A stretch of DNA of 64,000 bases from Nocardioides sp. GY 10113 (GCF_004919105.1 NZ_STGK01000010.1:124001-188000); one strand, 5' to 3'. Positions 1 through 9,476 are shown, counted from the stretch's first letter. Numbers and translations: made by a program. The notes: a model not told the origin generated them from the letters alone.

Positions 1-2225
1 TCGGCGCCGTCGGAGGACTTCACGATCTCCAGGGCGCGGATCGGCACCTCGGTGGTGCAGTCCTCCTCGGTGCCGGTGTCGCAGTTCGACTCCGGCGGGC
101 CGACGACGGAGTTCACCAGCAGGCCGTCGCCGGAGACCGCGTCGTTGACCGTGACCGAGTAGGTGATCGTGACCGAGTCGCCGGCCGCGAGCGGGCCCGA
201 CCAGGTCAGGTTCGGGGTGCTGAAGCTGACGTCGCCGACGCCGCCGGAGTCCGCGTCGTTGTTGTACGTCGCGTCATCGAGCACGTCGGAGAGGTCGTCG
301 GTGACGATCGCCGGGTTGCCGGCCGTGTAGTCCGCCTGACCGGTGTTCGTGACCGTGACCGTGTAGGTGACCGTGTCGCCGGGGGACGCCTCGTCCGAGG
401 GATCGACGGTCTTGACGATGTCGAGCTGCTTCACGGGCAGGACGACCGTGCACGCGGGGTCGGTGGAGTCGTCCGCGCAGTTGGACTCCGGTGGCCCGAC
501 GACCGTGTTGCTGAGGATCCCGTCGCCGCTGATCGGGTCGTTGACGGTCACCGAGTAGGTGATCGTGGCGGTCTCCCCGACGGGGAGCTCACCGCTCCAC
601 GACAGCACCGGGTTGGCGAAGTCGACGGTGCCCGTGTCGGCGGCCTCGTCGTTGTTGTACGACGCGTCGTCGAGCACGTCGGAGAGGTTGTCGGTGAACT
701 CCGCGAGGTTGTCGGCGGTGTAGTCGACCTCGCCGGTGTTCTCGACGGTGATCGTGTAGTCGACGGTCTGCCCCGGCAGCACCTCGTCCGAGGGGACCGC
801 GGACTTCGTGATCGTCAGCCCGGGGTCGGGCAGGTCCACGAACAGGGGGTAGTCCTCGACCTCGCCGCGGTCGGTGATGCCGTTCGGGGTCTCGGCGCCC
901 GCGGCCGTGTCGGCGATCCGCAACCGGAGGAAGGTCGAGTCGTCCAGCGACTGCACCGCGTCGTCGGGCACGGTCCAGCTGAGGTTGACCGAGGAGCCGG
1001 TGCACTCCACCGGCCCCTGCCGCTCGCCGTCGTCGAACGTGCCGTTGGCGTTCCAGTCGACCCAGCCCGAGACGAAGCCCGGGCCGGTACAGGCGACGTC
1101 GAGCGAGTAGGTCTCGCCGTAGTCGGTGACGACCGTCCCCGGCGGCGCGATGCCGTCCTCGTCGGTGACGGCGTTGCCGGTGGTGTCGTCCAGCGAGGCA
1201 TCGGCGCTGGCCAGATACGCGGCGTCGGAGTCGACCGTCGCGCCGAGGCGGGGCACGTAGTCACCGGGGACGCCCATCACGAAGGAGTCGGAGGAGACGT
1301 CGAGCCGGTTCGCGCCGGCGGGCACCACCCCGCCGGTCCAGTTCGACTGCAGCAGGGCGCCCGCGGGGCCGTAGCGCAGCGGCGCGTCGCCGAAGTCGGA
1401 CTCGAAGACCACGCCGATCGCGACGGCGCTGAAGCCGCCGCCCCTCATCTGGATGTGAGCGCCGGTCGCGCCCTCCATGAACCCGACCGCGATCGGTCCG
1501 AAGCCGCCGTCGACCCCCGGGTACTCCGAGCACTGGGTGTCGTTGGACTCCAGTCGCAGGGTCGACCCGTTGTTGGTCGCGACCGTGGCGGTCGGGCAGT
1601 TGCGGGTGCGGTCGATGACGCGGAAGGTGGCCGGCCCGTTCGGCGTGGCCTCGATGTACTCGTCCTGCCGCTCGTTGTTGCTCTCCGCGTCGGCGACCAC
1701 CAGGCCGGCGACGTCGACCTCGTCCCCCTGGAGGGTCACCGAGCAGTCGAAGTCGAAGTCGACGGTGCCGCCGTTGTCGACGTTGGCGATGCCGTTGACC
1801 AGCTGGTTGGCGTCGTCGATGCCGCCGATGTTGTACAGGTTGTCCAGGGCGTCGCCCCGGTAGTCGCCGGGGCGGTAGGCCCGGATCGGACCGATGGCGT
1901 TGGAGAGCGTGCAGGTGGTCTCGAGGACGTTCAGGCCGATGGTGCGCCGGTTGGTGACCGTCGTGCCGCTGGCGATGGTCTCGCCGTCGTCGCCCCACTC
2001 GAACCAGTCGATGTAGCCGGGGTAGAGGCCGTCCCCGCCGTCGGCGTACCGGGCCTCGGCCTCGGGGGCGGTCGCGACGAGTGCTCCCGAGATCGCCACG
2101 AAAGCGCCCGCGACCAGCGCGAACGCGAGAAGGCCGCGAAGCAGCGTCCGCCCCCACGATCGCAGTCGGCGCGACCCGCGTGGGCGGTGAATTGCGGACG
2201 AGTTTCCCCCGAGGAACACTCCCAT
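1..2225 (-). CDS. Secreted DUF11-repeat surface protein, N-terminal part (C-terminus beyond window)
   Basis: The frame stays open from an ATG at 2225-2223 to the left edge, about 741 codons, so the gene is cut by the window. The N-terminus has a basic stretch (RPRGSRRLRSWGR), a hydrophobic core (LLAFALVAGAFVAISGAL) and a probable cleavage site after PEAEA, so export by Sec is likely. Residues about 60-270 form an uncharacterised domain opening with YPGYIDWFEWGDDGE. Further on lies a segment ending in the GEVEDYP motif of bacterial surface proteins. At least two DUF11-type repeats follow (each with VDYTITVENTG or VTYTVTVTNTG, then a DNLSDVLDDA motif), with a third starting at the edge. Such repeats usually act as adhesive or structural stalks; the exact role is unknown. 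No strong ribosome binding site precedes the ATG, and an in-frame TTG lies at 2234. Confidence 0.8.
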   Translation of the reverse strand, partial: MGVFLGGNSSAIHRPRGSRRLRSWGRTLLRGLLAFALVAGAFVAISGALVATAPEAEARYADGGDGLYPGYIDWFEWGDDGETIASGTTVTNRRTIGLNVLETTCTLSNAIGPIRAYRPGDYRGDALDNLYNIGGIDDANQLVNGIANVDNGGTVDFDFDCSVTLQGDEVDVAGLVVADAESNNERQDEYIEATPNGPATFRVIDRTRNCPTATVATNNGSTLRLESNDTQCSEYPGVDGGFGPIAVGFMEGATGAHIQMRGGGFSAVAIGVVFESDFGDAPLRYGPAGALLQSNWTGGVVPAGANRLDVSSDSFVMGVPGDYVPRLGATVDSDAAYLASADASLDDTTGNAVTDEDGIAPPGTVVTDYGETYSLDVACTGPGFVSGWVDWNANGTFDDGERQGPVECTGSSVNLSWTVPDDAVQSLDDSTFLRLRIADTAAGAETPNGITDRGEVEDYPLFVDLPDPGLTITKSAVPSDEVLPGQTVDYTITVENTGEVDYTADNLAEFTDNLSDVLDDASYNNDEAADTGTVDFANPVLSWSGELPVGETATITYSVTVNDPISGDGILSNTVVGPPESNCADDSTDPACTVVLPVKQLDIVKTVDPSDEASPGDTVTYTVTVTNTGQADYTAGNPAIVTDDLSDVLDDATYNNDADSGGVGDVSFSTPNLTWSGPLAAGDSVTITYSVTVNDAVSGDGLLVNSVVGPPESNCDTGTEEDCTTEVPIRALEIVKSSDGA

Positions 2226-2429
2226 GCCCGACAACGTATGTGATCCACGCCACGTGCGCGAGAGTCAAAAGTGATCGATGAGCGCCGAGTGGCGCGTGTG
2301 ATCTGTGCGATCAATCAACATTCGCGCTGGTGATCCGACCGACCGGAACCACCGCGTCGCGCCGGAAGGATCGCACCATTCGGGAGGTCGTTCGACGATC
2401 CGGCCGGCGGACTCATTACCATCAGTCGG

Positions 2430-2960
2430 ATGTCACAGCCGCTGCCCGCCGACCCGATCGCCCAGGCGCGGCAGAACTGGCGCGACCACGGCTGGGACGG
2501 CGCGGCCGACGGGATGGCCGTGGTCACCTCGGTCTTCCGGGTCAACCAGATCCTGCTGGCCCGGATCGACGCCGCGCTCAAGCCCTTCGGCCTCTCCTTC
2601 GCCCGGTTCGAGATGCTGCGCCTGCTCGGCTTCACACACAGCGGGCGGATGCCGATGAGCCGCGCCCGCGACCTGCTCCAGGTGCACCCGACCAGCGTCA
2701 CCAACACCGTCGACCGGCTCGAGGCCGACGGGCTGGTACGGCGTACGCCGAACCCGCGGGACGGGCGGTCGTTCCTGGTCGAGATCACCGACGCCGGCCG
2801 GTCGCTCGTCGCGTCGGCCACGGACGCCCTCAACGAGCAGGTCTTCGAGGCGGTCGACTTCGGCGCCGACGAGCTGCAGACGCTGTCGCGGCTGCTGGCC
2901 GGGTTCCGGCAGCGGCACGGTGACTTCCGCGAGCCGCAGGCGCCGCCCGAGCCCTTCTGA
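2430..2960 (+). CDS. MarR family transcriptional regulator
   Basis: A 176-residue protein with the MarR winged-helix layout. The N-terminal dimerisation helix (about 20-55) is followed by a helix-turn-helix (about 75-110, MSRARDLLQVHPTSVTNTVD) and a wing with the typical motif RTPNPRDGRSFLVEITDAG (about 115-135). MarR proteins are dimeric repressors of degradation or stress genes that release DNA on binding small aromatic or acyl ligands. It is divergent from the surface-protein gene, with about 200 bp between them. A MarR/TetR-style palindrome lies upstream of the valine operon at 9330-9347, but nothing in the sequence ties this regulator to it. The ATG at 2430 fits the start of homology. 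Confidence 0.9.
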   Translation: MSQPLPADPIAQARQNWRDHGWDGAADGMAVVTSVFRVNQILLARIDAALKPFGLSFARFEMLRLLGFTHSGRMPMSRARDLLQVHPTSVTNTVDRLEADGLVRRTPNPRDGRSFLVEITDAGRSLVASATDALNEQVFEAVDFGADELQTLSRLLAGFRQRHGDFREPQAPPEPF

Positions 2961-3060
2961 GCCGAGTCGGCGCCGACTGCCCGGGCCAGTCGGGCACGAC
3001 GCGTGACCTGGCGCCCGGTCCGCTCGTTCGGTTCTCTGCCCCGGCGTCGGGGCCCTGACG

Positions 3061-3687
3061 ATGGAGTCACGCATGCCGCACCGCGCCCGCCGTACTGCCC
3101 TCTCGCTGCTCCTCGCGCTCGGCGCCGGTGCACTCGCCGCCGCACCGACGCACGCCGGAACCCCGCACCAGCCGGTGGCCCTGTCCACCACGGCGAGCGA
3201 CCCGGTCGGCGACGTGCGTCCGGACACGAGCAGCGGCAACGCCCCCGAGCGGGTGCTCCGGTCGGTCGACCTCAGCCGCATCCGCTACGCGCTGCGCCTC
3301 GACGACGACGGACGGCCGAAGCTGTTGAGGATCACCTACCGGATCGACCGGGTGCTGCACGGCGCGCGGTACGACCAGGCGCTCGGCACCATGATCGGCC
3401 CGCCGCGCTCGCGGCTGACGGTGCTGTCCCTGCCGTCACACCACCGCAAGGTCTACGTGGTGTCCGCGAGCGAGGAGATCGGCGACCCGACCGACCACCG
3501 CTGCCGGGCCGCCACACAGCGGATCGACCGCGACCGGGACATCGTCAAGCAGGTCGTCCCCGCGCGCTGCCTGGGCGGCTTCGACGGCACCGAGACCTTC
3601 CGCAGCTGGGCGCTGCTGGAGCGGCCCGGCGGCGCCGACCTGGCGTGGGACCGCACCGCCCCGATGCGCCTGCCGCAGGGCGGCTGA
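3061..3687 (+). CDS. Secreted protein of unknown function
   Basis: A 208-residue protein with a clear signal peptide: RARR, a hydrophobic stretch LLLALGAGALAAA, and cleavage probably after PTHA. The mature part has no transmembrane segment and no domain I recognise. It holds two cysteines (RCRAATQR and ARCLGGF), which could form a disulfide after export. The start could be the ATG at 3061 or the one at 3073; the second has GGAG 6-7 nt upstream and gives a more canonical signal peptide (MPHRARR...). The gene stands alone, convergent with the enoyl-CoA hydratase gene and separated from it by a repeat pair. Confidence 0.75.
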   Translation: MESRMPHRARRTALSLLLALGAGALAAAPTHAGTPHQPVALSTTASDPVGDVRPDTSSGNAPERVLRSVDLSRIRYALRLDDDGRPKLLRITYRIDRVLHGARYDQALGTMIGPPRSRLTVLSLPSHHRKVYVVSASEEIGDPTDHRCRAATQRIDRDRDIVKQVVPARCLGGFDGTETFRSWALLERPGGADLAWDRTAPMRLPQGG

Positions 3688-3720
3688 CGCGCCGATCCGA
3701 GCCGTTCTGACGCGCCGCCG

Positions 3721-3826
3721 CTGGTTGAGGTGCGACGAGCTCTGGCGAGGAGCCTCGAAACCAAGGCGCTACCGCGGCCCGCGGCGTGGTGGTTCCGAGG
3801 CTCGCTTCGCTCGCACCTCAACCACC
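3721..3826. repeat. Dispersed repeat family A, inverted pair
   Basis: Two copies of the repeat containing TGGTTGAGGTGCGA...GAGCCTCGAAACC face each other: one forward at about 3722-3762, one inverted at about 3789-3826. The pair fills the gap between two convergent genes and could form a large hairpin in either transcript. Related copies occur at 25901-26002, 32314-32355 and 35785-35853, always at gene 3' ends. Confidence 0.8.
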
Positions 3827-3831
3827 GCGAC

Positions 3832-4608
3832 TCAGCGGTGCGACCAGTCCGGCTTCCGCTTCTCGGAGAACGCGCTCATCCCCTCGCTCCGGTCGTCGAA
3901 CGCGAACGTCGCGTAGAACGTGCGGCGCTCGAACCGGACGCCCTCGGCCAGCGTCGACTCCATGGCGACCGTGACGGCCTCCTTGGCGGCGTACACGGCG
4001 GGGAGGGAGAGGCCGGCGACCTTGTCGGCGACCTCGCGGGCCACCGTCATCAGCTCACCCGACGGCACGATCCGGGCGACCAGACCGGCGCGCTCGGCCT
4101 CCTCGGCGTCCATCTGGCGGCCGGTGAGCAGCAGGTCCATCGCCTTGGCCTTGCCGACGGCCCGGGTCAGGCGCTGGGAGCCGCCGATGCCGGGGATGGT
4201 GCCCAGGGTGATCTCGGGCTGGCCGAACTTCGCGGTGTCGGCCGCGAGCAGGATGTCGCACATCATCGCCAGCTCGCAGCCGCCGCCGAGCGCGTAGCCG
4301 GAGACCGCGGCGACGACCGGCGTCCGCACGGCGGCGAAGCGGTCCCACAGGCCGAACCAGTCGGCCAGGTACATGTCCTGGTAGGACTGCGCGCCCATCT
4401 CCTTGATGTCCGCGCCGGCGGCGAAGGCACGCTCGGAGCCGGTCAGCAGGATCGCGCCGATCCCCGTGTCGCGGTCGAACTCCTCGGCGGCCGCGACCAC
4501 CTCGCGCATCAGCGCCGCGTTGAGCGCGTTGAGCGCCTTGGGACGGTTGAGTGTGATCAGGCCGACCCGGCCGTCCCGCTCGACGATGATGTTCTCGTAG
4601 TCGCTCAC
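3832..4608 (-). CDS. Enoyl-CoA hydratase/isomerase (crotonase family), valine operon
   Basis: Hydrates 2-enoyl-CoA to 3-hydroxyacyl-CoA; in this operon the likely substrate is methacrylyl-CoA. The 258-residue product has the crotonase signature: the oxyanion-hole segments [13 protein letters not shown] (about 60-75) and [18 protein letters not shown] (about 97-115), and both catalytic glutamates, in GGGCELA and GQPEITLG. Length is normal for the family. The GTG start at 4608 overlaps the mmsB stop by 4 nt (GTGA), indicating translational coupling. It is the last gene of the valine operon and ends next to repeat family A. Confidence 0.92.
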   Translation of the reverse strand: MSDYENIIVERDGRVGLITLNRPKALNALNAALMREVVAAAEEFDRDTGIGAILLTGSERAFAAGADIKEMGAQSYQDMYLADWFGLWDRFAAVRTPVVAAVSGYALGGGCELAMMCDILLAADTAKFGQPEITLGTIPGIGGSQRLTRAVGKAKAMDLLLTGRQMDAEEAERAGLVARIVPSGELMTVAREVADKVAGLSLPAVYAAKEAVTVAMESTLAEGVRFERRTFYATFAFDDRSEGMSAFSEKRKPDWSHR

Positions 4609-5486
4609 GCGCTCTCCCCACGGATCTGCTGGATGATGGCCGAGAAGTCGAGGCCGGAGCCGCCGGCCTCGCCGAAGGCACGGTACAGATCCGCGACCAG
4701 GGTGCCGACGGGGGCGTCCGTGCCGGTCTTCTCCACCGCCGCCATCGCCAGCCCGAGGTCCTTGTTCATCAGCGCCGTGGCGAACCCCGGCTGGTAGTCC
4801 CGGTTGGCGGGGCTGGTCGGCACCGGCCCCGGCACCGGGCAGTTGGTGTTCAGCGCCCAGCAGCTGCCCGACGAGGTGGAGACGACGTCGTAGAACGCCT
4901 GGTGGCTCAGCCCGAGCCGCTCGCCGACGACCAGCGCCTCGCTGACCCCGGCCATCGAGACCGCGAGGATGAGGTTGTTGCACAGCTTGGCGACCTGGCC
5001 GGCGGTCACCTCACCGCAGTGCACGACCCGGCCGGCCATCGGCTCCAGCACCGGCCGCACGGCCTCCAGGTCCGCCTCGGACGCGCCGACCATGAAGGTC
5101 AGCGTGCCCGCCTCGGCGCCGACGACGCCGCCGGAGACGGGCGCGTCGACGAACCGGTGGCCCGCCTTCGTCGCCCGCAGCGCGGCCTCGTGGGCGTCGT
5201 CGACGGCGATCGTGGAGGAGTCGACGAAGAGCGTGCCCGGGGCCGCCGCCGGCAGCGCCTCGTCGTACGCCGCCAGGACGATCGCGCCGTTGGGCAGGGA
5301 GGAGACGACGGCGTCGACGTCGGTGGCCGCGGCGGCCGCGGAGTCGACCACGTCGATCCCGGCGGCGCGGGCGGTCTCCTGGGAGGCGGGCACCGGGTCG
5401 TAGCCGCGGACGGTGTGGCCGGCCTTGACCAGGTTGGCCGCCATCGGGCCGCCCATGTGGCCGAGCCCGAGGAATCCGATCTTCAT
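4605..5486 (-). CDS. mmsB: 3-hydroxyisobutyrate dehydrogenase
   Basis: Oxidises 3-hydroxyisobutyrate to methylmalonate semialdehyde with NAD+ in valine degradation. The 293-residue protein has the N-terminal Rossmann motif with [16 protein letters not shown] at about 4-19, the substrate-binding [16 protein letters not shown] at about 117-132, and the catalytic lysine in GQVAKLCNN (about residue 170). Length fits the family (about 295). The ATG at 5486 follows AAGGAG by 7-8 nt. The upstream hydrolase stop overlaps by one base (TGATG). The product feeds MmsA, encoded by the first gene of the same operon. Confidence 0.93.
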   Translation of the reverse strand: MKIGFLGLGHMGGPMAANLVKAGHTVRGYDPVPASQETARAAGIDVVDSAAAAATDVDAVVSSLPNGAIVLAAYDEALPAAAPGTLFVDSSTIAVDDAHEAALRATKAGHRFVDAPVSGGVVGAEAGTLTFMVGASEADLEAVRPVLEPMAGRVVHCGEVTAGQVAKLCNNLILAVSMAGVSEALVVGERLGLSHQAFYDVVSTSSGSCWALNTNCPVPGPVPTSPANRDYQPGFATALMNKDLGLAMAAVEKTGTDAPVGTLVADLYRAFGEAGGSGLDFSAIIQQIRGESA

Positions 5487-6625
5487 CAGTGCTGCTCCTT
5501 GCCGGGGGTGGTGGTCGTCGTCGACGTGGGTGGGGGCGTGCCGGGGAGGCCGAGCTCGGCGGGCTCGTCGGCGCCGAGCGGTGCGAAGAAGGCGTCCACC
5601 TCCGCGGTGGTCACCTCGGCGATCGAGGCCGGGCTCCACCGCGGGTCGCGGTCCTTGTCGACCACCTGCGCCCGGATCCCCTCGACGAAGTCATGGTGGC
5701 CGTGGCAGCGCAGCGCGAGGCGGTACTCCACCTCGAGGGCGTCGGCCAGGTCGGCGTACGACGTGGCCTCGCGGAGCGCGCGCAGCGTGATCGCCAGCGA
5801 GGTCGGCGACTTGCCGGCGATCCGGTCGGCGGCCTTCTGCGCCTCGGGCTCGGGCCGGGCCCGGAGCCGGTCGAGGATCGCGGCCACGTCGTCGCCGGCG
5901 TACGCCTCGTCGATCCACGACCGCGCGGCGAGCAGGTCCGACGACGGCGGCTCGCCCTCGGCGAGGGCGCCGATCGCGTGCTCGACGTCCTTGGTGGCGA
6001 GCAGGTCGAGCAGCGCCGGGATCTGCGCGCTCTCCATGTAGTGGTCGGCCATCCCGATCGCGATCGCGTCGCCGGCCCGCACCGAGCCGGCGGTGAGCGC
6101 CAGATGGGTGCCCGTCTCGCCGGGCGCGCGGGAGAGCAGCCAGGTGCCGCCCACGTCGGGGAGGAAGCCGATGCCGGTCTCGGGCATCCCGATCGAGGAG
6201 CGCTCGGTGACGATCCGGAACGCACCGTGGGCCGAGAGCCCGATGCCACCGCCGAGCACGATCCCGTCCATCACCGCGACGTACGGCTTCGGGTAGTGCT
6301 TGATGGCGTCGTTGAGCCGGTACTCCGCCGCCCAGAACTCGGCGGCGTCGGTGCCGCCGGCCTTGGCGTCGTGCCACAGGGCGACGATGTCGCCGCCGGC
6401 GCACAGGCCGCGCTCGCCGGCGCCGGTGAGCACCACGACCTTCACCTCGTCGTCGGTCACCCACTCCTCGAGCGCGGCGGAGATGATGTCGACCATCTCC
6501 AGGGTGAGGGCGTTGATCGCCTTCGGCCGGTTGAGCTCCAGGTAGCCGGCGTGGCCGGCTCGTCGTACCAGGACGGGCGGCTGCGTCGTCTCGGCTCCGC
6601 CCCCGTTCACGGCCTCGGCCGTCAT
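5486..6625 (-). CDS. 3-hydroxyisobutyryl-CoA hydrolase
   Basis: Releases free 3-hydroxyisobutyrate from its CoA ester, the step between the enoyl-CoA hydratase and MmsB. The 379-residue length and the C-terminal extension beyond the crotonase core are typical of HIBYL-CoA hydrolases rather than ordinary hydratases. Visible motifs are GAGERGLCAGGDIVAL (about 65-80), YVAVMDGIVLGGGIGLS (about 110-127), GMPETGIGFLPDVGGTWLL (about 139-157) and the C-terminal DPRWSPASI, a hallmark of this subfamily. The ATG at 6625 overlaps the acyl-CoA dehydrogenase stop by 4 nt (ATGA). The last 25 residues are a low-complexity Pro/Thr tail. Confidence 0.92.
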   Translation of the reverse strand: MTAEAVNGGGAETTQPPVLVRRAGHAGYLELNRPKAINALTLEMVDIISAALEEWVTDDEVKVVVLTGAGERGLCAGGDIVALWHDAKAGGTDAAEFWAAEYRLNDAIKHYPKPYVAVMDGIVLGGGIGLSAHGAFRIVTERSSIGMPETGIGFLPDVGGTWLLSRAPGETGTHLALTAGSVRAGDAIAIGMADHYMESAQIPALLDLLATKDVEHAIGALAEGEPPSSDLLAARSWIDEAYAGDDVAAILDRLRARPEPEAQKAADRIAGKSPTSLAITLRALREATSYADLADALEVEYRLALRCHGHHDFVEGIRAQVVDKDRDPRWSPASIAEVTTAEVDAFFAPLGADEPAELGLPGTPPPTSTTTTTPGKEQH

Positions 6626-7770
6626 GCCACCTCCCGTACCAGTGCGCGACCCACCACGAGCCGCATGATCTCGTTCGTGCCCTCGAGGATCTGGTGGACG
6701 CGCAGGTCGCGGACCACCTTCTCCATGCCGTACTCCCGAAGGTAGCCGTAGCCGCCGTGCAGCTGCAGCGCGTCGTTGGCGACCTCGAAACAGGAGTCGG
6801 TGACGAACCGCTTGGCCATCGCGCAGAGCTTGGTCGCGTCGGGGGTGTCGGCATCCAGCGCCGCGGCTGCGTTGTGCAGCAGGTAGCGGGCGGCGTGCAG
6901 GTTGGTCTCCATGTCGGCCAGCCGGAACTGCAGGGTCGACTGCTCGATCAGCGGTGAGCCGAACGCGGTGCGGGTGCGCAGGTGCGCGAGCACCGTGGTC
7001 AGCGCGAACTGCGCGCCGCCCAGCGAGCAGGCGGCGATGTTGATCCGGCCGCCGTCCAGGCCGCCCATCGCGATCGCGAAGCCGCGACCCTCCTCGCCGA
7101 GGCGCTGGTCGTCGGGGACGTGGACGCCCTCGAGGATCACCTGCCGGGTCGGCTGGGCGTTCCAGCCCATCTTGTCCTCGTTGGCGCCGAACGAGAGGCC
7201 CTCGGCGTCGCGCGGGACGATGAACGAGCTGACGCCGCGGGCGCCGTCGTCCGACGTACGGGCCATCACCAGGTAGACGTCGGTGCTGCCGGCCCCGGAG
7301 ATGAACTGCTTGACGCCGTCGAGGACGTAGCCGCCCTCGACCTTGCGCGCGCTGGTGCGGATCGCCGCCGCGTCCGAGCCCGCGTCGGGCTCGGTCAGGC
7401 AGTAGCTGGCCAGGTGCTCCATGGAGGCCAGGGCGGGGACCCATCGCTCCCGCTGCTCCGGGCTGCCGTAGCGGTCGATCATCGAGGTGACCATGTTGTG
7501 GATGGAGATGTAGGCCGCGATCGACGGGTCGCCCTTGGCCAGCTCCTCGAAGATCCGTACGCCGTCGAGGCGGGTCAGCCCCGAGCCGCCCACGTCCTCG
7601 GCGACCCAGATGCCGCCCAGGCCGAGCTCGCCGGCCCGGCGCAGCACGTCCACCGGGAAGTGCTTCTCCCGGTCCCAGGCGATCGCGTTCGGGGCGAGCT
7701 CGCTCTCGGCGAACTTGCGCACCGCGTGCACGACCGCGCGGGTCTCCTCACTCTCCTGCGTGAGCGTCAC
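6622..7770 (-). CDS. Acyl-CoA dehydrogenase (probable isobutyryl-CoA dehydrogenase)
   Basis: An FAD enzyme introducing the 2,3 double bond into an acyl-CoA; operon context points to isobutyryl-CoA to methacrylyl-CoA. The 382-residue protein shows the signature YCLTEPDAGSDAA (about 125-137), the FAD-binding KQFISGAGSTDVYLVMAR, and the C-terminal ALQLHGGYGYLREYGMEKVVR followed by the catalytic-base region HQILEGTNEIMRL (about 360-375). The GTG at 7770 is chosen because homology begins there, 17 nt after the mmsA stop; no ATG fits. It overlaps the hydrolase gene by 4 nt. Confidence 0.92.
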   Translation of the reverse strand: MTLTQESEETRAVVHAVRKFAESELAPNAIAWDREKHFPVDVLRRAGELGLGGIWVAEDVGGSGLTRLDGVRIFEELAKGDPSIAAYISIHNMVTSMIDRYGSPEQRERWVPALASMEHLASYCLTEPDAGSDAAAIRTSARKVEGGYVLDGVKQFISGAGSTDVYLVMARTSDDGARGVSSFIVPRDAEGLSFGANEDKMGWNAQPTRQVILEGVHVPDDQRLGEEGRGFAIAMGGLDGGRINIAACSLGGAQFALTTVLAHLRTRTAFGSPLIEQSTLQFRLADMETNLHAARYLLHNAAAALDADTPDATKLCAMAKRFVTDSCFEVANDALQLHGGYGYLREYGMEKVVRDLRVHQILEGTNEIMRLVVGRALVREVA

Positions 7771-7787
7771 GGCTCCGTCAGCCCCGC

Positions 7788-9296
7788 TCAGTCCATCGTC
7801 GGGATGACGAAGCTGGAGCCCGCGGACTCGCCCGCCTCGCCGGCCGGCCAGGTCTGGGTGACCGTCTTGGTCTTGGTGTAGAAGCGGAACGAGTCCGGTC
7901 CGTGCTGGTTGAGGTCGCCGAACCCGGAGCGCTTCCAGCCGCCGAAGGTGTGGTACGCGATCGGCACCGGGATCGGCACGTTGACGCCGACCATGCCGAC
8001 GTTGACCCGGGCGGCGAAGTCGCGGGCGGTGGCGCCGCTGCGGGTGAAGATGGCGACGCCGTTGCCGTACTCGTGCTCGTTCGCGAGCCGCAGCGCCTCC
8101 TCGTAGTCGTCGACCCGGGCGATCGACAGCACCGGCCCGAAGATCTCCTCCTGGTAGATCCGCATGTCCGTGGTGACGTTGTCGAAGAGGGTGGGGCCGA
8201 CGAACCAGCCCTCCTCGTAGCCGTCCACGACCAGGTCGCGGCCGTCGACGACGAGGTCGGCGCCCTCCTGCTCGCCGATCCCGATGTAGGTGAGCACGCG
8301 CTCCTTGGCCTCCGCGGTGACCAGCGGCCCGTAGTCGGAGTCGGCGTCGTGGCAGTGACCGACGGTGAGCTTGTCGATCCGGGTGCGGAGCTTCTCGACC
8401 AGTGCGTCGGCGGTCTCCTGGCCGACCGGGACGGCGACGGAGATCGCCATGCAGCGCTCGCCGGCGGAGCCGAAGCCGGCGCCGACCAGGTCGTCGGCGG
8501 CCTTGTCGAGGTCGGCGTCGGGCATCACGATCATGTGGTTCTTGGCGCCGCCGAAGCACTGGGCGCGCTTCCCGTTCGCGGTCGCGGTGGAGTAGATGTA
8601 CTCCGCGATCGGGGTGGAGCCGACGAAGCCGACGGCCTTGATCTCCTCGTGGTGCAGCAGCGCGTCGACGGCCTCCTTGTCGCCGTTCACGACGTTGAGC
8701 ACACCGGCCGGCAGGCCGGCCTCGATGAAGAGCTCGGCCAGGCGCATCGGCACGGAGGGGTCGCGCTCGGAGGGCTTGAGGATCATCGCGTTGCCGGCGG
8801 CGAGGGCCGGGCCGGCCTTCCACAGCGGGATCATCGCCGGGAAGTTGAACGGGGTGATGCCGGCGACGACGCCGAGCGGCTGGCGCATCGAGTAGACGTC
8901 GATCCCGGTGCCGGCGGCGGTGCTGTACTCACCCTTGAGCAGGTGCGGAGCACCGGTGGCGAACTCGATCACCTCGAGGCCGCGCTGGATGTCGCCCTTG
9001 GCGTCCGGGACGGTCTTGCCGTGCTCGGCACTGAGCAGCCGGGCCAGGTCCTCCATCTCGTCGTTGACCAGCGCGATGAACTTGGCCAGCACCCGCGCGC
9101 GGCGCTGCGGGTTGGTGGCGGCCCACTCGACCTGCGCGGCGGCGGCGACCTCGATCGCGTGCGCGACCTCCTCGGCGCTGGCCAGGTCGACCTGCGCCTG
9201 CACGGTGCCCGTGTTCGGGTCGAACACGTCGGCCGTGCGGCCCGAGGTGCCGGCGACGCGCTCGCCGCCGATGAAGTGACCGATCCGGTTGACCAT
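7788..9296 (-). CDS. mmsA: Methylmalonate-semialdehyde dehydrogenase (CoA-acylating)
   Basis: Converts methylmalonate semialdehyde plus CoA and NAD+ to propionyl-CoA, the final committed step of valine degradation (also used for thymine and inositol). The 502-residue product has the aldehyde dehydrogenase fold with PFNFPAMIPLWKAGPALAAGN (about 150-170), the NAD-binding GFVGSTPIAEYIY and the catalytic cysteine in FGSAGERCMAIS (about residue 283), the MmsA-specific context. The ATG at 9296 (MVNRIGHFIGGE) has GAAGGG about 8 nt upstream; an upstream in-frame ATG at 9344 lies beyond the palindrome and is unlikely. This is the first gene of the five-gene operon. Confidence 0.95.
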   Translation of the reverse strand: MVNRIGHFIGGERVAGTSGRTADVFDPNTGTVQAQVDLASAEEVAHAIEVAAAAQVEWAATNPQRRARVLAKFIALVNDEMEDLARLLSAEHGKTVPDAKGDIQRGLEVIEFATGAPHLLKGEYSTAAGTGIDVYSMRQPLGVVAGITPFNFPAMIPLWKAGPALAAGNAMILKPSERDPSVPMRLAELFIEAGLPAGVLNVVNGDKEAVDALLHHEEIKAVGFVGSTPIAEYIYSTATANGKRAQCFGGAKNHMIVMPDADLDKAADDLVGAGFGSAGERCMAISVAVPVGQETADALVEKLRTRIDKLTVGHCHDADSDYGPLVTAEAKERVLTYIGIGEQEGADLVVDGRDLVVDGYEEGWFVGPTLFDNVTTDMRIYQEEIFGPVLSIARVDDYEEALRLANEHEYGNGVAIFTRSGATARDFAARVNVGMVGVNVPIPVPIAYHTFGGWKRSGFGDLNQHGPDSFRFYTKTKTVTQTWPAGEAGESAGSSFVIPTMD

Positions 9297-9329
9297 GGTG
9301 AGTGACCCTTCGTTTGACGCCCGAATAAC

Positions 9330-9347
9330 TAGTTGGAAGTCCAACTA
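9330..9347. promoter_or_regulatory. Palindromic operator upstream of the valine operon
   Basis: A perfect inverted repeat, TAGTTGGA-AG-TCCAACTA, lies 34 bp upstream of the mmsA start codon. This size and spacing are typical of MarR- or TetR-family operators. AT-richness against the surrounding high-GC sequence supports a regulatory role. The cognate regulator is not identified in the sequence. Confidence 0.65.
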
Positions 9348-9476
9348 ACTGCGCCCACTATAGGCACGGTGACCCAGACCACGGAAGGGCATCAGCCCGC
9401 CGATCGGGGTTCTCCTCGGAACCGCTCACCGGGAGGCCCCGGGCACGCTAGCCATCCGGCCGGTTCAATCGGCCGC

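Noticed and set aside
815..1264. Minus-strand ORFs of 138-149 codons at the left edge
   Set aside because: They are other-frame shadows of the DUF11 protein frame, which is open to the edge and has signal peptide and repeat motifs.
2240..2255. CRP-like site upstream of the surface protein
   Set aside because: Also 8 of 10 matches, no better than chance.
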